A stretch of 64,000 nt of DNA. It comes from Clostridia bacterium (lineage in GTDB: Bacteria > Bacillota > Clostridia > TANB77 > CAG-508). Below the pieces are notes generated by a model. It was given only the letters and a program-made list of their open reading frames with translations, made no database searches and was not told where the DNA came from. Location: positions 1 to 64,000 of the forward strand of contig JAGBAJ010000035.1 of the NCBI GenBank assembly GCA_017939755.1, read 5' to 3'. This document shows positions 55,236-63,675 of the stretch, piece after piece. The translations under genes and the position numbers were made by a program. Position 1 is the stretch's first letter; each line of letters opens with the position of its first letter.

Positions 55236-55721
55236 ATGAATGGTTTATATGAAAATGAAATGAAATTGGAGTTTGCTAGTAAGTCAAACAACGAAGCTTT
55301 TGCTCGTATAACAGTTGCAGCATTTGCTTCGCAGCTTGACCCAACTATAGAAGAGCTGGCAGACATAAAAACAGCAGTATCTGAGGCTGTTACAAATTGT
55401 ATAATTCATGGTTATGAAAATTCGGAGGGAATAGTAAAAATAGTATCAAAGATATTTGCTAATTCTATTGAAATAGAAATATCTGATTCTGGTAAGGGTA
55501 TAGAAAATATTGAACTAGCAAGAAAACCATTATATACATCTAAATCAAATTTAGAAAGGTCAGGTATGGGATTTACAATTATGGAAAGCTTTATGGACGA
55601 GGTTCATATTGAATCTGTAGTTGGTCTTGGAACAAAAATAACAATGAAAAAAATAATAAAAAAGCAAGAGCTTCAAGAAAATGAAAAAGAGCTAGATTCT
55701 GCAGAACTTGGAGGTAGGTAA
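55236..55721 (+). CDS. spoIIAB: Anti-sigma F factor SpoIIAB (kinase)
   Basis: The 161-residue GHKL-type kinase has the N box [18 protein letters not shown], the G1 box [13 protein letters not shown] and the G2 box [10 protein letters not shown]. It binds sigma F and phosphorylates SpoIIAA. Start ATG 55236 lies behind AAGGAAGG; the longer frame from 55170 overlaps the spoIIAA end and is not needed. The C-terminal tail ([20 protein letters not shown]) extends slightly beyond the usual length. Confidence 0.95.
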   Translation: MNGLYENEMKLEFASKSNNEAFARITVAAFASQLDPTIEELADIKTAVSEAVTNCIIHGYENSEGIVKIVSKIFANSIEIEISDSGKGIENIELARKPLYTSKSNLERSGMGFTIMESFMDEVHIESVVGLGTKITMKKIIKKQELQENEKELDSAELGGR

Positions 55722-55729
55722 ACTTTTTT

Positions 55730-56452
55730 ATGTATGATAATAGAGTAGAGAGTATATTAAAAGCTCAATCTGGAGACAAAGAAATGATGTCTAGATTAAT
55801 TACTGAAAATTCAAATTTAATTTGGAGCATTGTTACTAGGTTTAAAGATAGAGGCTATGAGACACAAGACTTGTATCAAATTGGATGCATAGGATTTATA
55901 AAATCTATAAAAAGATTTGATACAAATTATGATGTTAAATTATCTACATATGCAGTACCATACATATTAGGAGAAATAAAAAGATTTATAAGAGATGATG
56001 GACCAGTAAAGGTAAGTCGAAGTATAAAAGAGCTATCATATAGAATAAAAATAGTGCAAAGAGAATTTATAAATAAAAAAGGAAGAGAGGTAAAGATAGA
56101 AGAGCTAACTAAAATTTTAAAGTCAAATAAAGAAGATATTTTAATTGCAATAGATTCTACAAATTCTGTAGAGTCTATTGATAGGAATATTAATGATTCA
56201 GATGATTTAACTATCATGGATAAATTAAAAAGCAATGTTGATCAGGAAAAAGAAATTATTAATAGAATTACGATTAAAGATTTAATGGAAAAACTTGATG
56301 AAAAATCAAAAAAGATTATTATACTTAGATATTTTAGGGGAAAGACGCAGAGCCAAGTGGCAAGATTTATGGGGATTAGTCAAGTTCAGGTTTCTAGAAT
56401 GGAAAAGAAAATATTGAATAATATGAAGAATAGTCTAATGAGAGCAATGTAA
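55730..56452 (+). CDS. sigF: RNA polymerase sigma factor SigF
   Basis: The 240-residue sigma-70 family protein has region 2 (LIWSIVTRFKDRGYETQDLYQIGCIGFIKSIKRFD-like, residues 30-62), region 3 and region 4 with RYFRGKTQSQVARFMGISQVQVSRMEKKI-type helix-turn-helix. It directs the first forespore-specific genes. Eight bases after spoIIAB with AGGTAGG upstream. Its own SpoIIAB lies adjacent, which separates it from sigma G. Confidence 0.95.
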   Translation: MYDNRVESILKAQSGDKEMMSRLITENSNLIWSIVTRFKDRGYETQDLYQIGCIGFIKSIKRFDTNYDVKLSTYAVPYILGEIKRFIRDDGPVKVSRSIKELSYRIKIVQREFINKKGREVKIEELTKILKSNKEDILIAIDSTNSVESIDRNINDSDDLTIMDKLKSNVDQEKEIINRITIKDLMEKLDEKSKKIIILRYFRGKTQSQVARFMGISQVQVSRMEKKILNNMKNSLMRAM

Positions 56453-56479
56453 TTTATTTCATTGATTAAGAGGATAAGA

Positions 56480-57485
56480 ATGAGAAAGATTATTTTATAC
56501 ATATTGAGTATTATTTGTTTGATTTTTATTATTCCATATTTTTGCGCTACTAGATTTTATACAAATGAAGAGTGGAACTTGGTAGATGAGCCAATTGAAG
56601 ACATAAAATATAGTAAAGAGCCACATAACTATAGCCAGTATGGAACAATAAAATTACTAGATGTGAGTACAAATGAAACTTCTGAAATTAATTTAGATGA
56701 ATATTTGCTTCGGAGTTGTGTCTGCAGAAATGCCAGCAAGTTATCACATTGAAGCATTGAAGGCCCAAGCAATTGTTGCAAGAACCTACACAATATATAC
56801 AATTACACATAATAATGATAAGCATGGAAGCGGGGTAATTTGTACTGCATCTAATTGCTGTCAAGCTTGGATTTCAAAAGAAAATAGACTTTCAAAATGG
56901 GATGAGAGCGAAAAAAATGAAAATTGGGCTAAAATTGAAGAAGCAGTGTATTCAACAAAAGGTCAAGTTATAGAATATGAAGGGCAAGTAATTGACGCTT
57001 TCTTTCATTCAAATAGTGGAGGAAAAACAGAAATTCCTGTTAATGTTTGGGGAGGAACAGATTTTCCATACCTTAAGGTTGTTGAAACTTCTGGAGAAGA
57101 TGCATATTCGCAATATAGCTCTGAAGCCATTGTTACAAAAAATGATTTGGAGAAAAAATTAAAGTCAAAGTATAGTGATTTTAATATTAATTGGAATGAG
57201 CCAGATTCAATAAAAATAGTTGAGTATACAGATGGAGGTAGAGTTAGAACACTAAAGGTTGGAAACAAAAAATTGTCTGGAGTTGAGATTAGATCGATTT
57301 TTAATTTAAAATCAGCCAATTTTAGATGCAATATTGAAGGCGATAATATAAAGTTTTCAGTTGTTGGTTATGGTCATGGTGTTGGAATGAGTCAAACAGG
57401 TGCAGATAGTTTAGCTAAAAATGGTGCTTCATGTAAAGATATAATAGAGCATTTTTATGCAAATATTGAAATAGTGAGTCTGTAA
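56480..57485 (+). CDS. spoIID: Stage II sporulation protein D, split by a +1 frameshift
   Basis: SpoIID is a lytic transglycosylase that drives engulfment with SpoIIM and SpoIIP. The first frame runs from ATG 56480 through a membrane helix to NLDEYLL, then continues out of family until a stop at 56752. The second frame reads GVVSAEMPASYHIEALKAQ-like sequence and the rest of SpoIID to 57485. The two join without loss if one base (C 56711) is skipped at CTT-C-GGA (56708-56714). GYGHGVGMSQ near the C-terminus is intact. It could be a sequencing error, a pseudogene or a programmed +1 frameshift. sigF lies 28 bases upstream, spoIIQ downstream. Confidence 0.85.
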
Positions 57486-57546
57486 TTTGTATAAATTTAT
57501 AATTTATGGAAATACTTTAACTAAAGAATTTCAAGGAGGAATTTAT

Positions 57547-58359
57547 ATGAATAATAGGTTTTATAGAATTAGTGCAGGAATTGGAGTGGCAATTATTGCA
57601 TTGGTTATATTTTGTATTGTCATAGCTAAAAGAAAAGATAATAATTTAGCTAAAATTGAAAATGAGACAGAGCCTTCAGTGATGTCTAGTACAAATTTAG
57701 TGGAGGATGGAGAAGAAAATAAGAATACAGCTGAATTTAAAGAGATTAAAGATTCTAATGAAAACAAGAACTCTTCAAGTTCAAGTGATACAAAAAAAGA
57801 AAAAGTAAATGATAAAGCTAAACAAACTTCAAGTAATAGTAATGCATCAGCAGGTACATCAAAAAATAATGGAAATAGTAAATCAAATGAAAAGAATGTA
57901 AGTAAATCAACTACAAAATCAACTACAAAGCAGGAAGAAATTATAAAAGATCCAGTGTTTAAATATCCTGTGGAAGGTGAAATTACTACAAATTATGCAA
58001 AAGATAAATTAGTATATTCTGACACACTAGGTGAATGGGTAACACACCTTGGAATTGATATAAAAGCAAGTAAAACTGCTATTGTTGCTGCATCGGCAGA
58101 TGGTAAAATAAAGTCAATAAAAAATGATCCTAGATATGGTTTAACAGTGGTGGTTGAACATGTTAACGGATATAGTACAATATATTCAAACTTATTAACA
58201 GCAGAATTTGTTTCAGTTGGAGAAAATGTTAAGGCAGGTCAAACATTAGGGACTGTTGGTAATACTGCTTCATTCGAAATTTTAGATGAACCACATCTTC
58301 ATTTTGAAATGATGAAAAATGGCGAACAAATAGACCCGAATATGTATTTGAAAAAATAG
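57547..58359 (+). CDS. spoIIQ: SpoIIQ-like LytM/M23 peptidase domain protein
   Basis: The 270-residue protein has an N-terminal membrane helix (about 8-29), a Ser/Asn/Lys-rich linker (35-140) and a LytM domain. Metal ligands H and D are present in THLGID and HxH in EPHLHFE, so unlike Bacillus SpoIIQ the zinc site looks complete, as in Clostridioides. It would bind SpoIIIAH (gene at 5.7 kb) across the engulfment space. Start ATG 57547 with AAGGAGG upstream. Position after spoIID supports the assignment over a generic M23 peptidase. Confidence 0.88.
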   Translation: MNNRFYRISAGIGVAIIALVIFCIVIAKRKDNNLAKIENETEPSVMSSTNLVEDGEENKNTAEFKEIKDSNENKNSSSSSDTKKEKVNDKAKQTSSNSNASAGTSKNNGNSKSNEKNVSKSTTKSTTKQEEIIKDPVFKYPVEGEITTNYAKDKLVYSDTLGEWVTHLGIDIKASKTAIVAASADGKIKSIKNDPRYGLTVVVEHVNGYSTIYSNLLTAEFVSVGENVKAGQTLGTVGNTASFEILDEPHLHFEMMKNGEQIDPNMYLKK

Positions 58360-58367
58360 TTTTATCA

Positions 58368-58398
58368 AAGGCAAAGGAGAAAATCCTTTGCCTTGTTT
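58368..58398 (+). terminator. Terminator after spoIIQ
   Basis: GGCAAAGGA-GAAAA-TCCTTTGCC followed by TTGTTTG. Confidence 0.75.
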
Positions 58399-58458
58399 GA
58401 CTTATATTTTTTTTTATGTTTAAATTATTTATGAATAATATATAGATGGAGGAAGAAA

Positions 58459-58872
58459 ATGTTTTTAAAAGACTATCTTAGTACCGAAGAAATAAATTTA
58501 TTAAAGAAAGCAGAAATAATTAATGAAGAAAGAGATTATAGTTTTGAAGAGCTTTATGCTTTAGAGCATGAAGTTTTAGAATATATTAATGAACATTGTG
58601 CGGAAGAAACATTCTATAAAAATGAGGAAACATTTGATAAAATTTTAGACATTATTATGGATTTAGAAAATGAGAGCAGTGAAGTAAATCCAATGGCTAT
58701 TGAAATTCATGAAAATGATCATGTAGAGCTTACTAATGGCAAAACAGGAATTGTTGTAGATTTGACAAACAATGTATATACAATTGAAATAGATGAAAAT
58801 TTAAAAACTGGAAATATTGATGATGACATTTTAATAGTGGCATCAAATAGCATTTTAGGGCTTGCAAAATAA
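58459..58872 (+). CDS. Hypothetical protein with C-terminal DUF4926-like segment
   Basis: The 137-residue acidic protein has a helical N-terminal half and a C-terminal half NDHVELTNGKTGIVVDLTNNVYTIEID that looks like a small SH3-like barrel (DUF4926-type). No membrane helix. TGGAGG ribosome site. It precedes the zinc-ribbon gene by 33 bases and may be co-transcribed. Confidence 0.7.
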   Translation: MFLKDYLSTEEINLLKKAEIINEERDYSFEELYALEHEVLEYINEHCAEETFYKNEETFDKILDIIMDLENESSEVNPMAIEIHENDHVELTNGKTGIVVDLTNNVYTIEIDENLKTGNIDDDILIVASNSILGLAK

Positions 58873-58905
58873 TATAATAAACGAAAGATTAAAGGAGGAA
58901 TAGAG

Positions 58906-60381
58906 ATGTATATATGCCCAGCTTGTGGTGCAGGACTAGCATTTAATCCAAAGAGTCAAATGCTTGAATGTGCATATTGTAATTCAAAATTTAAACCAGA
59001 AGAAGTTGAAGATACGCAATATAAGATGGCAAAAGGTCAAAAAGAAAAGAAAATTGATAACATTACGGATAATGAAGTGTATGATGTTATTTCTTATCGT
59101 TGTACACAATGTGGTGCAGAATTAATGACGACAGAGGAAACTTTGGCAACATTTTGTAGCTATTGTGGCTCATCAGCTGTACTGCAAAAAAATAGTAAAA
59201 AAAATAAAAAGCCCGATTATATAATTCCGTTTGAAAAATCAAAGGAAGAATGTGAAAAGGCCTATAAGAGAATGTTACAGAGAGCCTTTTTTGCACCTAG
59301 TGATATGTCAAAAAGTCAACAAGTTGAAAAGATTAGAGGTATTTATATGCCATATTGGGTGTATTCATATGAAAAAAAGGGTCTTCAAAAAGATAATGGA
59401 AGTAGACGTTCTAGAAGAGTTGGAGACTATGTATACTATAAAGATTACGAAATTAGTACAAATCTGGACGCTGTGTGTGATGGGGTTGTTCATGATGCTT
59501 CTGCAAATTTCTCAGATACGTTAAGTGAAGCAATTGGTCCATTTAGTATATCAAAAAGGAAGGATTTTTCGCCAACATATTTAAGTGGTTTTTATGCAGA
59601 TTCGGAAGATGTAAATAATGATACATATGTTGCTCAATGTAGGGAAATTGCAGGAAAAAGAACATCTAAAGAGCTTGCAAAAGATTCTACATATTCAAGA
59701 TATAATGCACATCCAAATGTATTTATGGATATGACAAAAGCTGAGATGGGATTGTTTCCAGTATACTTCTTAGCTACAAGAAATCGTAAAGGTGATAGAA
59801 TAAGTTATGCTGTTGTAAATGGGCAGACAGGCAAAGTGGCAGCTGAAATACCAATAGACTTTACTAAGTTTATATTATCTTCAGCAGTGTTATCCGTAGC
59901 TATTTTTATAATTTTAAATTTACTTTTTACAATCACACCAGGTAAGGTATTAGGTTTATCAATATTGTTTAGTATAATTAGCCTGATTGTTTCATATAAA
60001 CAGGTTGGAGAAATTTATGCTAGAGAAAATAAATTAAATGATAAAGGTGTTTTAGCAAAAGAAAATGCCAAAGTTGAAGATAATCAGGCTAAAACGCAGA
60101 TATTAAAAAATATTAAAATAAAGAAGAATTTAGCTAATAAAGCAAACAAAATGCCCTTTGGAGAGCGAATAAAAAAAATTTATAAACCATTAATATCAAT
60201 TATTGTAGCAATAATAATTTTTATGGCAAATCCAGCATCTGATGTTGTATATTATATTGGAGCAATAGTTTCAATAATAACAACTATATGGTCATTCTTT
60301 GGTTTGATAAAAGAAATTAATTTACTAACTACTAGAAAATTGCCACATCTTGAAGCAAGAGGAGGCGATGAAAATGCGTAA
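58906..60381 (+). CDS. Zinc-ribbon membrane protein
   Basis: The 491-residue protein begins with two zinc ribbons, CPACG...CAYCN (about residues 4-25) and CTQCG...CSYCGSS (about 66-90), followed by a beta-rich domain starting PDYIIPF and four hydrophobic helices in the C-terminal third (two near 316-350, two near 428-465). Proteins of this layout are widespread in Clostridia and often lie beside TPM-domain genes, as here; the function is unknown. AAGGAGG ribosome site. Confidence 0.78.
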   Translation: MYICPACGAGLAFNPKSQMLECAYCNSKFKPEEVEDTQYKMAKGQKEKKIDNITDNEVYDVISYRCTQCGAELMTTEETLATFCSYCGSSAVLQKNSKKNKKPDYIIPFEKSKEECEKAYKRMLQRAFFAPSDMSKSQQVEKIRGIYMPYWVYSYEKKGLQKDNGSRRSRRVGDYVYYKDYEISTNLDAVCDGVVHDASANFSDTLSEAIGPFSISKRKDFSPTYLSGFYADSEDVNNDTYVAQCREIAGKRTSKELAKDSTYSRYNAHPNVFMDMTKAEMGLFPVYFLATRNRKGDRISYAVVNGQTGKVAAEIPIDFTKFILSSAVLSVAIFIILNLLFTITPGKVLGLSILFSIISLIVSYKQVGEIYARENKLNDKGVLAKENAKVEDNQAKTQILKNIKIKKNLANKANKMPFGERIKKIYKPLISIIVAIIIFMANPASDVVYYIGAIVSIITTIWSFFGLIKEINLLTTRKLPHLEARGGDENA

Positions 60382-61141
60382 GAATTGTATGTTTTTATGG
60401 ATAATGGCTTTTTTATTATTTGGGTTTATTAATCCAGTACTTGCGGTAACTACTGATATGTATGAAAATAGTGATACAGGGTATAAAGTTATAATAGAGG
60501 ATGATGCAAACTTACTAAGTTACAATGAAGAGCAAAGTTTAGCAGATTCAATGGAAAAGTTGACAGAGTATGGAAATATAGCATTTAAGTCAATAAGTAA
60601 AAATGGCTATGGATCTGCGTCCAGATATGCCGAAAAGTATTACCATGAAACCTTTGGAAAAGAAAGCGGTACAGTTTTTCTAATTGATATGTCTCAAAGA
60701 AAAATTTATATTTTTTCTGATGGTCAAAATTATAAAACTATTACTAAATCAAAGGCAGAAACAATTACAGATAATGTATATAAACATGCGTCAAATAAAG
60801 AATATTTTGAGTGTGCAGATGAAGCATATTCTCAGATGTACACAATATTAGAAGGTGGAAAAATTGCTGAGCCAATGAAATATATCAGCAATGCTCTTAT
60901 TGCAGTAATGTTAGCTTTATTTGCAAATTTTGCAATATTTAAAATTGCAACTAAAAATAGGGCAGCTAGTGTTAACGAGCAAATTAAAGAGTGTGCATTT
61001 TCATGTACACATACTAATCCATCTGTAAGGCAAACGGGTGAGCATAGAGTATATTCACCAGTTAGTGATAGTAGCTCTTCAGGAGGATCTTCTGGAGGCG
61101 GTGGTGGTTCCTCAGGAGGAGGCGGTGGCCACAGCTTCTAG
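60374..61141 (+). CDS. TPM-domain membrane protein
   Basis: The 255-residue product has a signal peptide (1-25), a TPM domain (about 30-165, DDANLLSYNEEQSLADSM and FLIDMSQRKIYIFSDG), a membrane helix (about 178-198) and a Gly/Ser-rich tail ending SSGGGGGHSF. The tail is typical of YgcG-like TPM proteins. Start ATG 60374 overlaps the end of the zinc-ribbon gene by eight bases with GAGGAGGCG upstream, so the two are translationally coupled. Confidence 0.85.
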   Translation: MRKNCMFLWIMAFLLFGFINPVLAVTTDMYENSDTGYKVIIEDDANLLSYNEEQSLADSMEKLTEYGNIAFKSISKNGYGSASRYAEKYYHETFGKESGTVFLIDMSQRKIYIFSDGQNYKTITKSKAETITDNVYKHASNKEYFECADEAYSQMYTILEGGKIAEPMKYISNALIAVMLALFANFAIFKIATKNRAASVNEQIKECAFSCTHTNPSVRQTGEHRVYSPVSDSSSSGGSSGGGGGSSGGGGGHSF

Positions 61142-61249
61142 TTGATTTTGGAATCAAGCTATGGGGCGGAATATTATAATTGAAATATAAAGAAAATAGT
61201 AATATTCTTAAAGAAAATATGTTCGAAATTTAAATAATCAAATATTAAA

Positions 61250-61284
61250 AGAAAGTATTTTGAATTAAATGCTTTCTTTTTTCA
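61250..61284 (+). terminator. Terminator after the TPM gene
   Basis: AAGAAAGTATTT and AAATGCTTTCTT pair and end in T6. Confidence 0.65.
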
Positions 61285-61314
61285 GATTTGTTCCGCATTA
61301 AGGAGGTGTTTTAA

Positions 61315-61350
61315 ATGATAAAAAACAAAAAGATTAGAAATTCACTTTGA
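61315..61350 (+). CDS. 11-codon mini-ORF with perfect ribosome site
   Basis: MIKNKKIRNSL is preceded by AAGGAGGTG with ideal spacing. Its codons form one arm of the spoVAD terminator hairpin. The upstream bases CAGATTTGTTCC recur in the leader of the Nudix gene, so this may be a decayed gene start rather than a real peptide. Confidence 0.25.
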   Translation: MIKNKKIRNSL

Positions 61351-61372
61351 GTAAATTCCTAATCTTTTTGTT
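61325..61372 (-). terminator. Terminator of spoVAD
   Basis: Minus strand AAAAAGATTAGGAATTTA pairs with TGAATTTCTAATCTTTTT, followed by GTTTTTT. Confidence 0.75.
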
Positions 61373-61386
61373 GGTATAAAAATTAA

Positions 61387-62391
61387 TTAAATTTCTATTG
61401 AAAGTGCATGAGCTATTCCGGGAATACTTTCTCCTTGTTGAACACTAGTAGAGTTCATTAATGCACCAGTTGCAATAACAAGAATTCTTTTAATTTTTTT
61501 CTCCTTTAATTGCTTAAAGAAATAGCCTGAAAAAATAGAGCCAAGACAAGCACAACCACTTCCGCCAGAATGTGTGTCTTGAGTATCCTTGTCAAACATT
61601 AAAACACCGCAGTCATTATAATTGCTTTTTATATTGTAACCTTTAGACATAGCTAAATCTATGGCAATGTCTTTTCCAATATGACCAAGGTCTCCACTAA
61701 TAATTACATCATAGTAACTAGGTTTTCTGCCTGTATCTTTAAAATGAGTAATCAATGTATCTACAAAAGCGGGAGCCATTGCCGCACCCATATTGTTAGC
61801 ATCTGTAATACCTAAATCTATTATTTTTCCAGGCGTTATGTGTGTAATATAAGGACCATCGCCAGAATTTGAAAGTATAGTGGCTCCAGATCCAGTAACA
61901 GTCCATTGTGATGATGGCGGTCTTTGATTTCCCAGCTCTAGTGGAAATCTAAATTGTTTTTCTGCACTACAAAAATGACTTGATGTGGCACATAGCACGT
62001 TTTTTGCAGCACCAGAAGATACAAATATACTTCCTAAGCACATGCTTTCAGCAAAGGTAGAGCAAGCTCCAAATACACCAAAGAAAGGAATATTTAGCTC
62101 TCTTAAGCCAAAACTTGATGAAATACATTGATTTAATAAATCACCAGCAAAACAATAATCTATATCGTTTGCTGCAATCCCAGATTTTGCAATTACTGTG
62201 TTAACTGTTTCTTTTATAATTTTGCTTTCTGCTTTTTCCCAAGTTTTTTCACCCCAAAATTCATCTTGTAAACATGTATCGAAATATGGTGCCATAGGTC
62301 CGCCAGCTTCTTTAGGACCAACAATACTTGCCGTTTCAAGAATTGTAACAGGGGTTGACAATTTTATAGTTTGTTTTCCTAATTTTTCCAA
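61387..62391 (-). CDS. spoVAD: Stage V sporulation protein AD
   Basis: The 334-residue thiolase-like protein binds dipicolinic acid in the SpoVA complex. Diagnostic stretches are TASIVGPKEAGGP, FGVFGACSTFAESM and GGSGCACLGS. The longest frame starts at 62547, but TTG 62391 lies eight bases after GAAAGGAG and gives the normal family length and start (EKLGKQTIKLS). A TTG start and a repeat/terminator-like hairpin between spoVAC and spoVAD suggest reduced read-through. Confidence 0.94.
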   Translation of the reverse strand: MEKLGKQTIKLSTPVTILETASIVGPKEAGGPMAPYFDTCLQDEFWGEKTWEKAESKIIKETVNTVIAKSGIAANDIDYCFAGDLLNQCISSSFGLRELNIPFFGVFGACSTFAESMCLGSIFVSSGAAKNVLCATSSHFCSAEKQFRFPLELGNQRPPSSQWTVTGSGATILSNSGDGPYITHITPGKIIDLGITDANNMGAAMAPAFVDTLITHFKDTGRKPSYYDVIISGDLGHIGKDIAIDLAMSKGYNIKSNYNDCGVLMFDKDTQDTHSGGSGCACLGSIFSGYFFKQLKEKKIKRILVIATGALMNSTSVQQGESIPGIAHALSIEI

Positions 62392-62484
62392 AATATAAAC
62401 TCCTTTCAAAAAATGTTGAATTATAAAGAAAAATGTAGTAGAATGAATTTGCAGTAATAAATGAAGCAATCTCACTACAAAATA

Positions 62485-62519
62485 GGAAGGAATACAATTA
62501 TTCATTCCTATTTTTTTTA
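62485..62519 (+). terminator. Hairpin between spoVAC and spoVAD
   Basis: AAATAGGAAGGAAT and ATTCATTCCTATTTT pair, with T8 on the plus strand side. There is no plus-strand gene it would serve; on the minus strand it lies inside the spoVAC-spoVAD gap. Confidence 0.45.
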
Positions 62520-62549
62520 CATTAGGAAAGTCATGCTGACTATCCATAT
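62519..62549. repeat. Intergenic palindrome of the TTAGGAAAG family
   Basis: ATTAGGAAAGTCATGCTGACT starts a degenerate copy; the right arm is altered (ATCCATATTAT). Confidence 0.55.
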
Positions 62550-62586
62550 TATATAGAAAAGTTTCAGTATACGTAAAAAAAGTAGT

Positions 62587-63033
62587 TTAACCCATAAATA
62601 AACGTGAGATTAATCCTACAATAACCGCTGATGATATACCAAATACAAGAACAGGCCCTGCTACAGTAAACATTTTGGCACCAACACCCATAATGTATCC
62701 TTCAGATTTGTATTCAATTGCAGGAGCAACTATAGAATTTGCAAATCCTGTTATAGGAACTAAGGATCCTGCACCAGCGAACTTTCCAATTTTATTAAAA
62801 ATATTTAAGCCTGTTAAAATTGCAGATATTGCTATAAGGGTAATAGAAACTATAGTTGAACATGTAGTTTCATCGAGCCCTTTAAATTCACAAAAATCAA
62901 AAATAATTTGTCCTATACTACAAATTAAACCGCCAACCCAAAAAGCATTAAAGCAATTTTTCAAGATAGGGGAGTTAGGAGTTTTTTTATCAACATAATC
63001 GCTATATTGTTTATCTGTTTTTATTTCTTCCAT
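62587..63033 (-). CDS. spoVAC: Stage V sporulation protein AC
   Basis: The 148-residue membrane protein has FWVGGLICSIGQIIFDF, FAGAGSLVPITGFANSIVAPA-type signatures and about four helices. SpoVAC acts as the mechanosensitive channel component of SpoVA. AAGGAGG ribosome site; it starts 12 bases after the dodecin stop, so the two are in one transcript. Confidence 0.94.
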   Translation of the reverse strand: MEEIKTDKQYSDYVDKKTPNSPILKNCFNAFWVGGLICSIGQIIFDFCEFKGLDETTCSTIVSITLIAISAILTGLNIFNKIGKFAGAGSLVPITGFANSIVAPAIEYKSEGYIMGVGAKMFTVAGPVLVFGISSAVIVGLISRLFMG

Positions 63034-63045
63034 GAATATACCTCC

Positions 63046-63258
63046 TTATTTTCGAGAAGAATCTATTGTAAATGAGATATCTAAATCTACCAAATAGCTC
63101 TCTATTTTATTTCCAGAAATAGTAGCGTATTGTTTAATTACGTCTACAGATTTTAAGTAGTCAATAGATTTTGATGCTTCTTCTAAAGCAGATGTTATGG
63201 CATCTTTCCAGGATGTACTTGAAGATCCTGTAATTGAAATATGTTTTTGCATTTCCAT
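63046..63258 (-). CDS. Dodecin-like flavoprotein
   Basis: The 70-residue protein has the dodecin pattern: ITGSSSTSWKDAITSALEEAS, then a beta strand VDVIKQYATI and IESYLVDLDISFTID. Dodecins are dodecameric flavin-storage proteins; the Trp of SWKDAI stacks on flavin. The start has TGGAGGT nine bases upstream. It is the first gene before spoVAC, which is not a usual neighbour in Bacillus. Confidence 0.85.
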   Translation of the reverse strand: MEMQKHISITGSSSTSWKDAITSALEEASKSIDYLKSVDVIKQYATISGNKIESYLVDLDISFTIDSSRK

Positions 63259-63276
63259 ATGTGTAATACCTCCATT

Positions 63277-63566
63277 TTGTTATATAATAGGAAAGTTGAA
63301 CTTTCCTATTATATAAAATAATACATTGCACACAAATTTTCTTCGAAAATTTGGCGCACGAACAAATACGTGGAATGAAAAGTAATCTAAAATGTCAGAG
63401 AATATTAATCATGCCACTTTTGTTATATTATAGGAAAGTTCTACTTTCCTATAATATAAAATAATACATTGCACACAAATTTTCTTCGAAAATTTGGCGC
63501 ACGAACAAATACGTGGCATGAAAAGTGATCTAAAATGTTAGTAAATATTAATCATGCCACTTTTGT
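63277..63566. repeat. Tandem ~143-bp direct repeat
   Basis: Two copies (63277-63418 and 63419-63566) share TTGTTATAT-A-ATAGGAAAG...CTTTCCTAT...ATAAAATAATACATTGCACAC and the module CTTCGAAAATTTGGCGCACG, AACAAATACGTGG, and AATATTAATCATGCCAC. Each starts with a TAGGAAAG/CTTTCCTA hairpin. The gap upstream of recN contains no gene. Confidence 0.8.
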
Positions 63567-63616
63567 TCTTTTCAAAACTATTTTTTGCAAAAGATTATTT
63601 TTTATGCAAGAATCCA

Positions 63617-63644
63617 TTGACAAAAATAAAAAAAGTAATATAAT
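63617..63644 (+). promoter_or_regulatory. Sigma A promoter of recN
   Basis: TTGACA (63617-63622), a 16-base spacer and TATAAT (63639-63644). ACAAACAAAAATTCG right after it resembles the LexA site only weakly. Confidence 0.75.
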
Positions 63645-63675
63645 ACAAACAAAAATTCGTATAAATGGAGGCAAT

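Noticed and set aside
63645-63660. LexA operator before recN
   Set aside because: AAAC-AAAA-ATTC departs from AAAC-N4-GTTT in the second half-site; not strong enough to list as a site.
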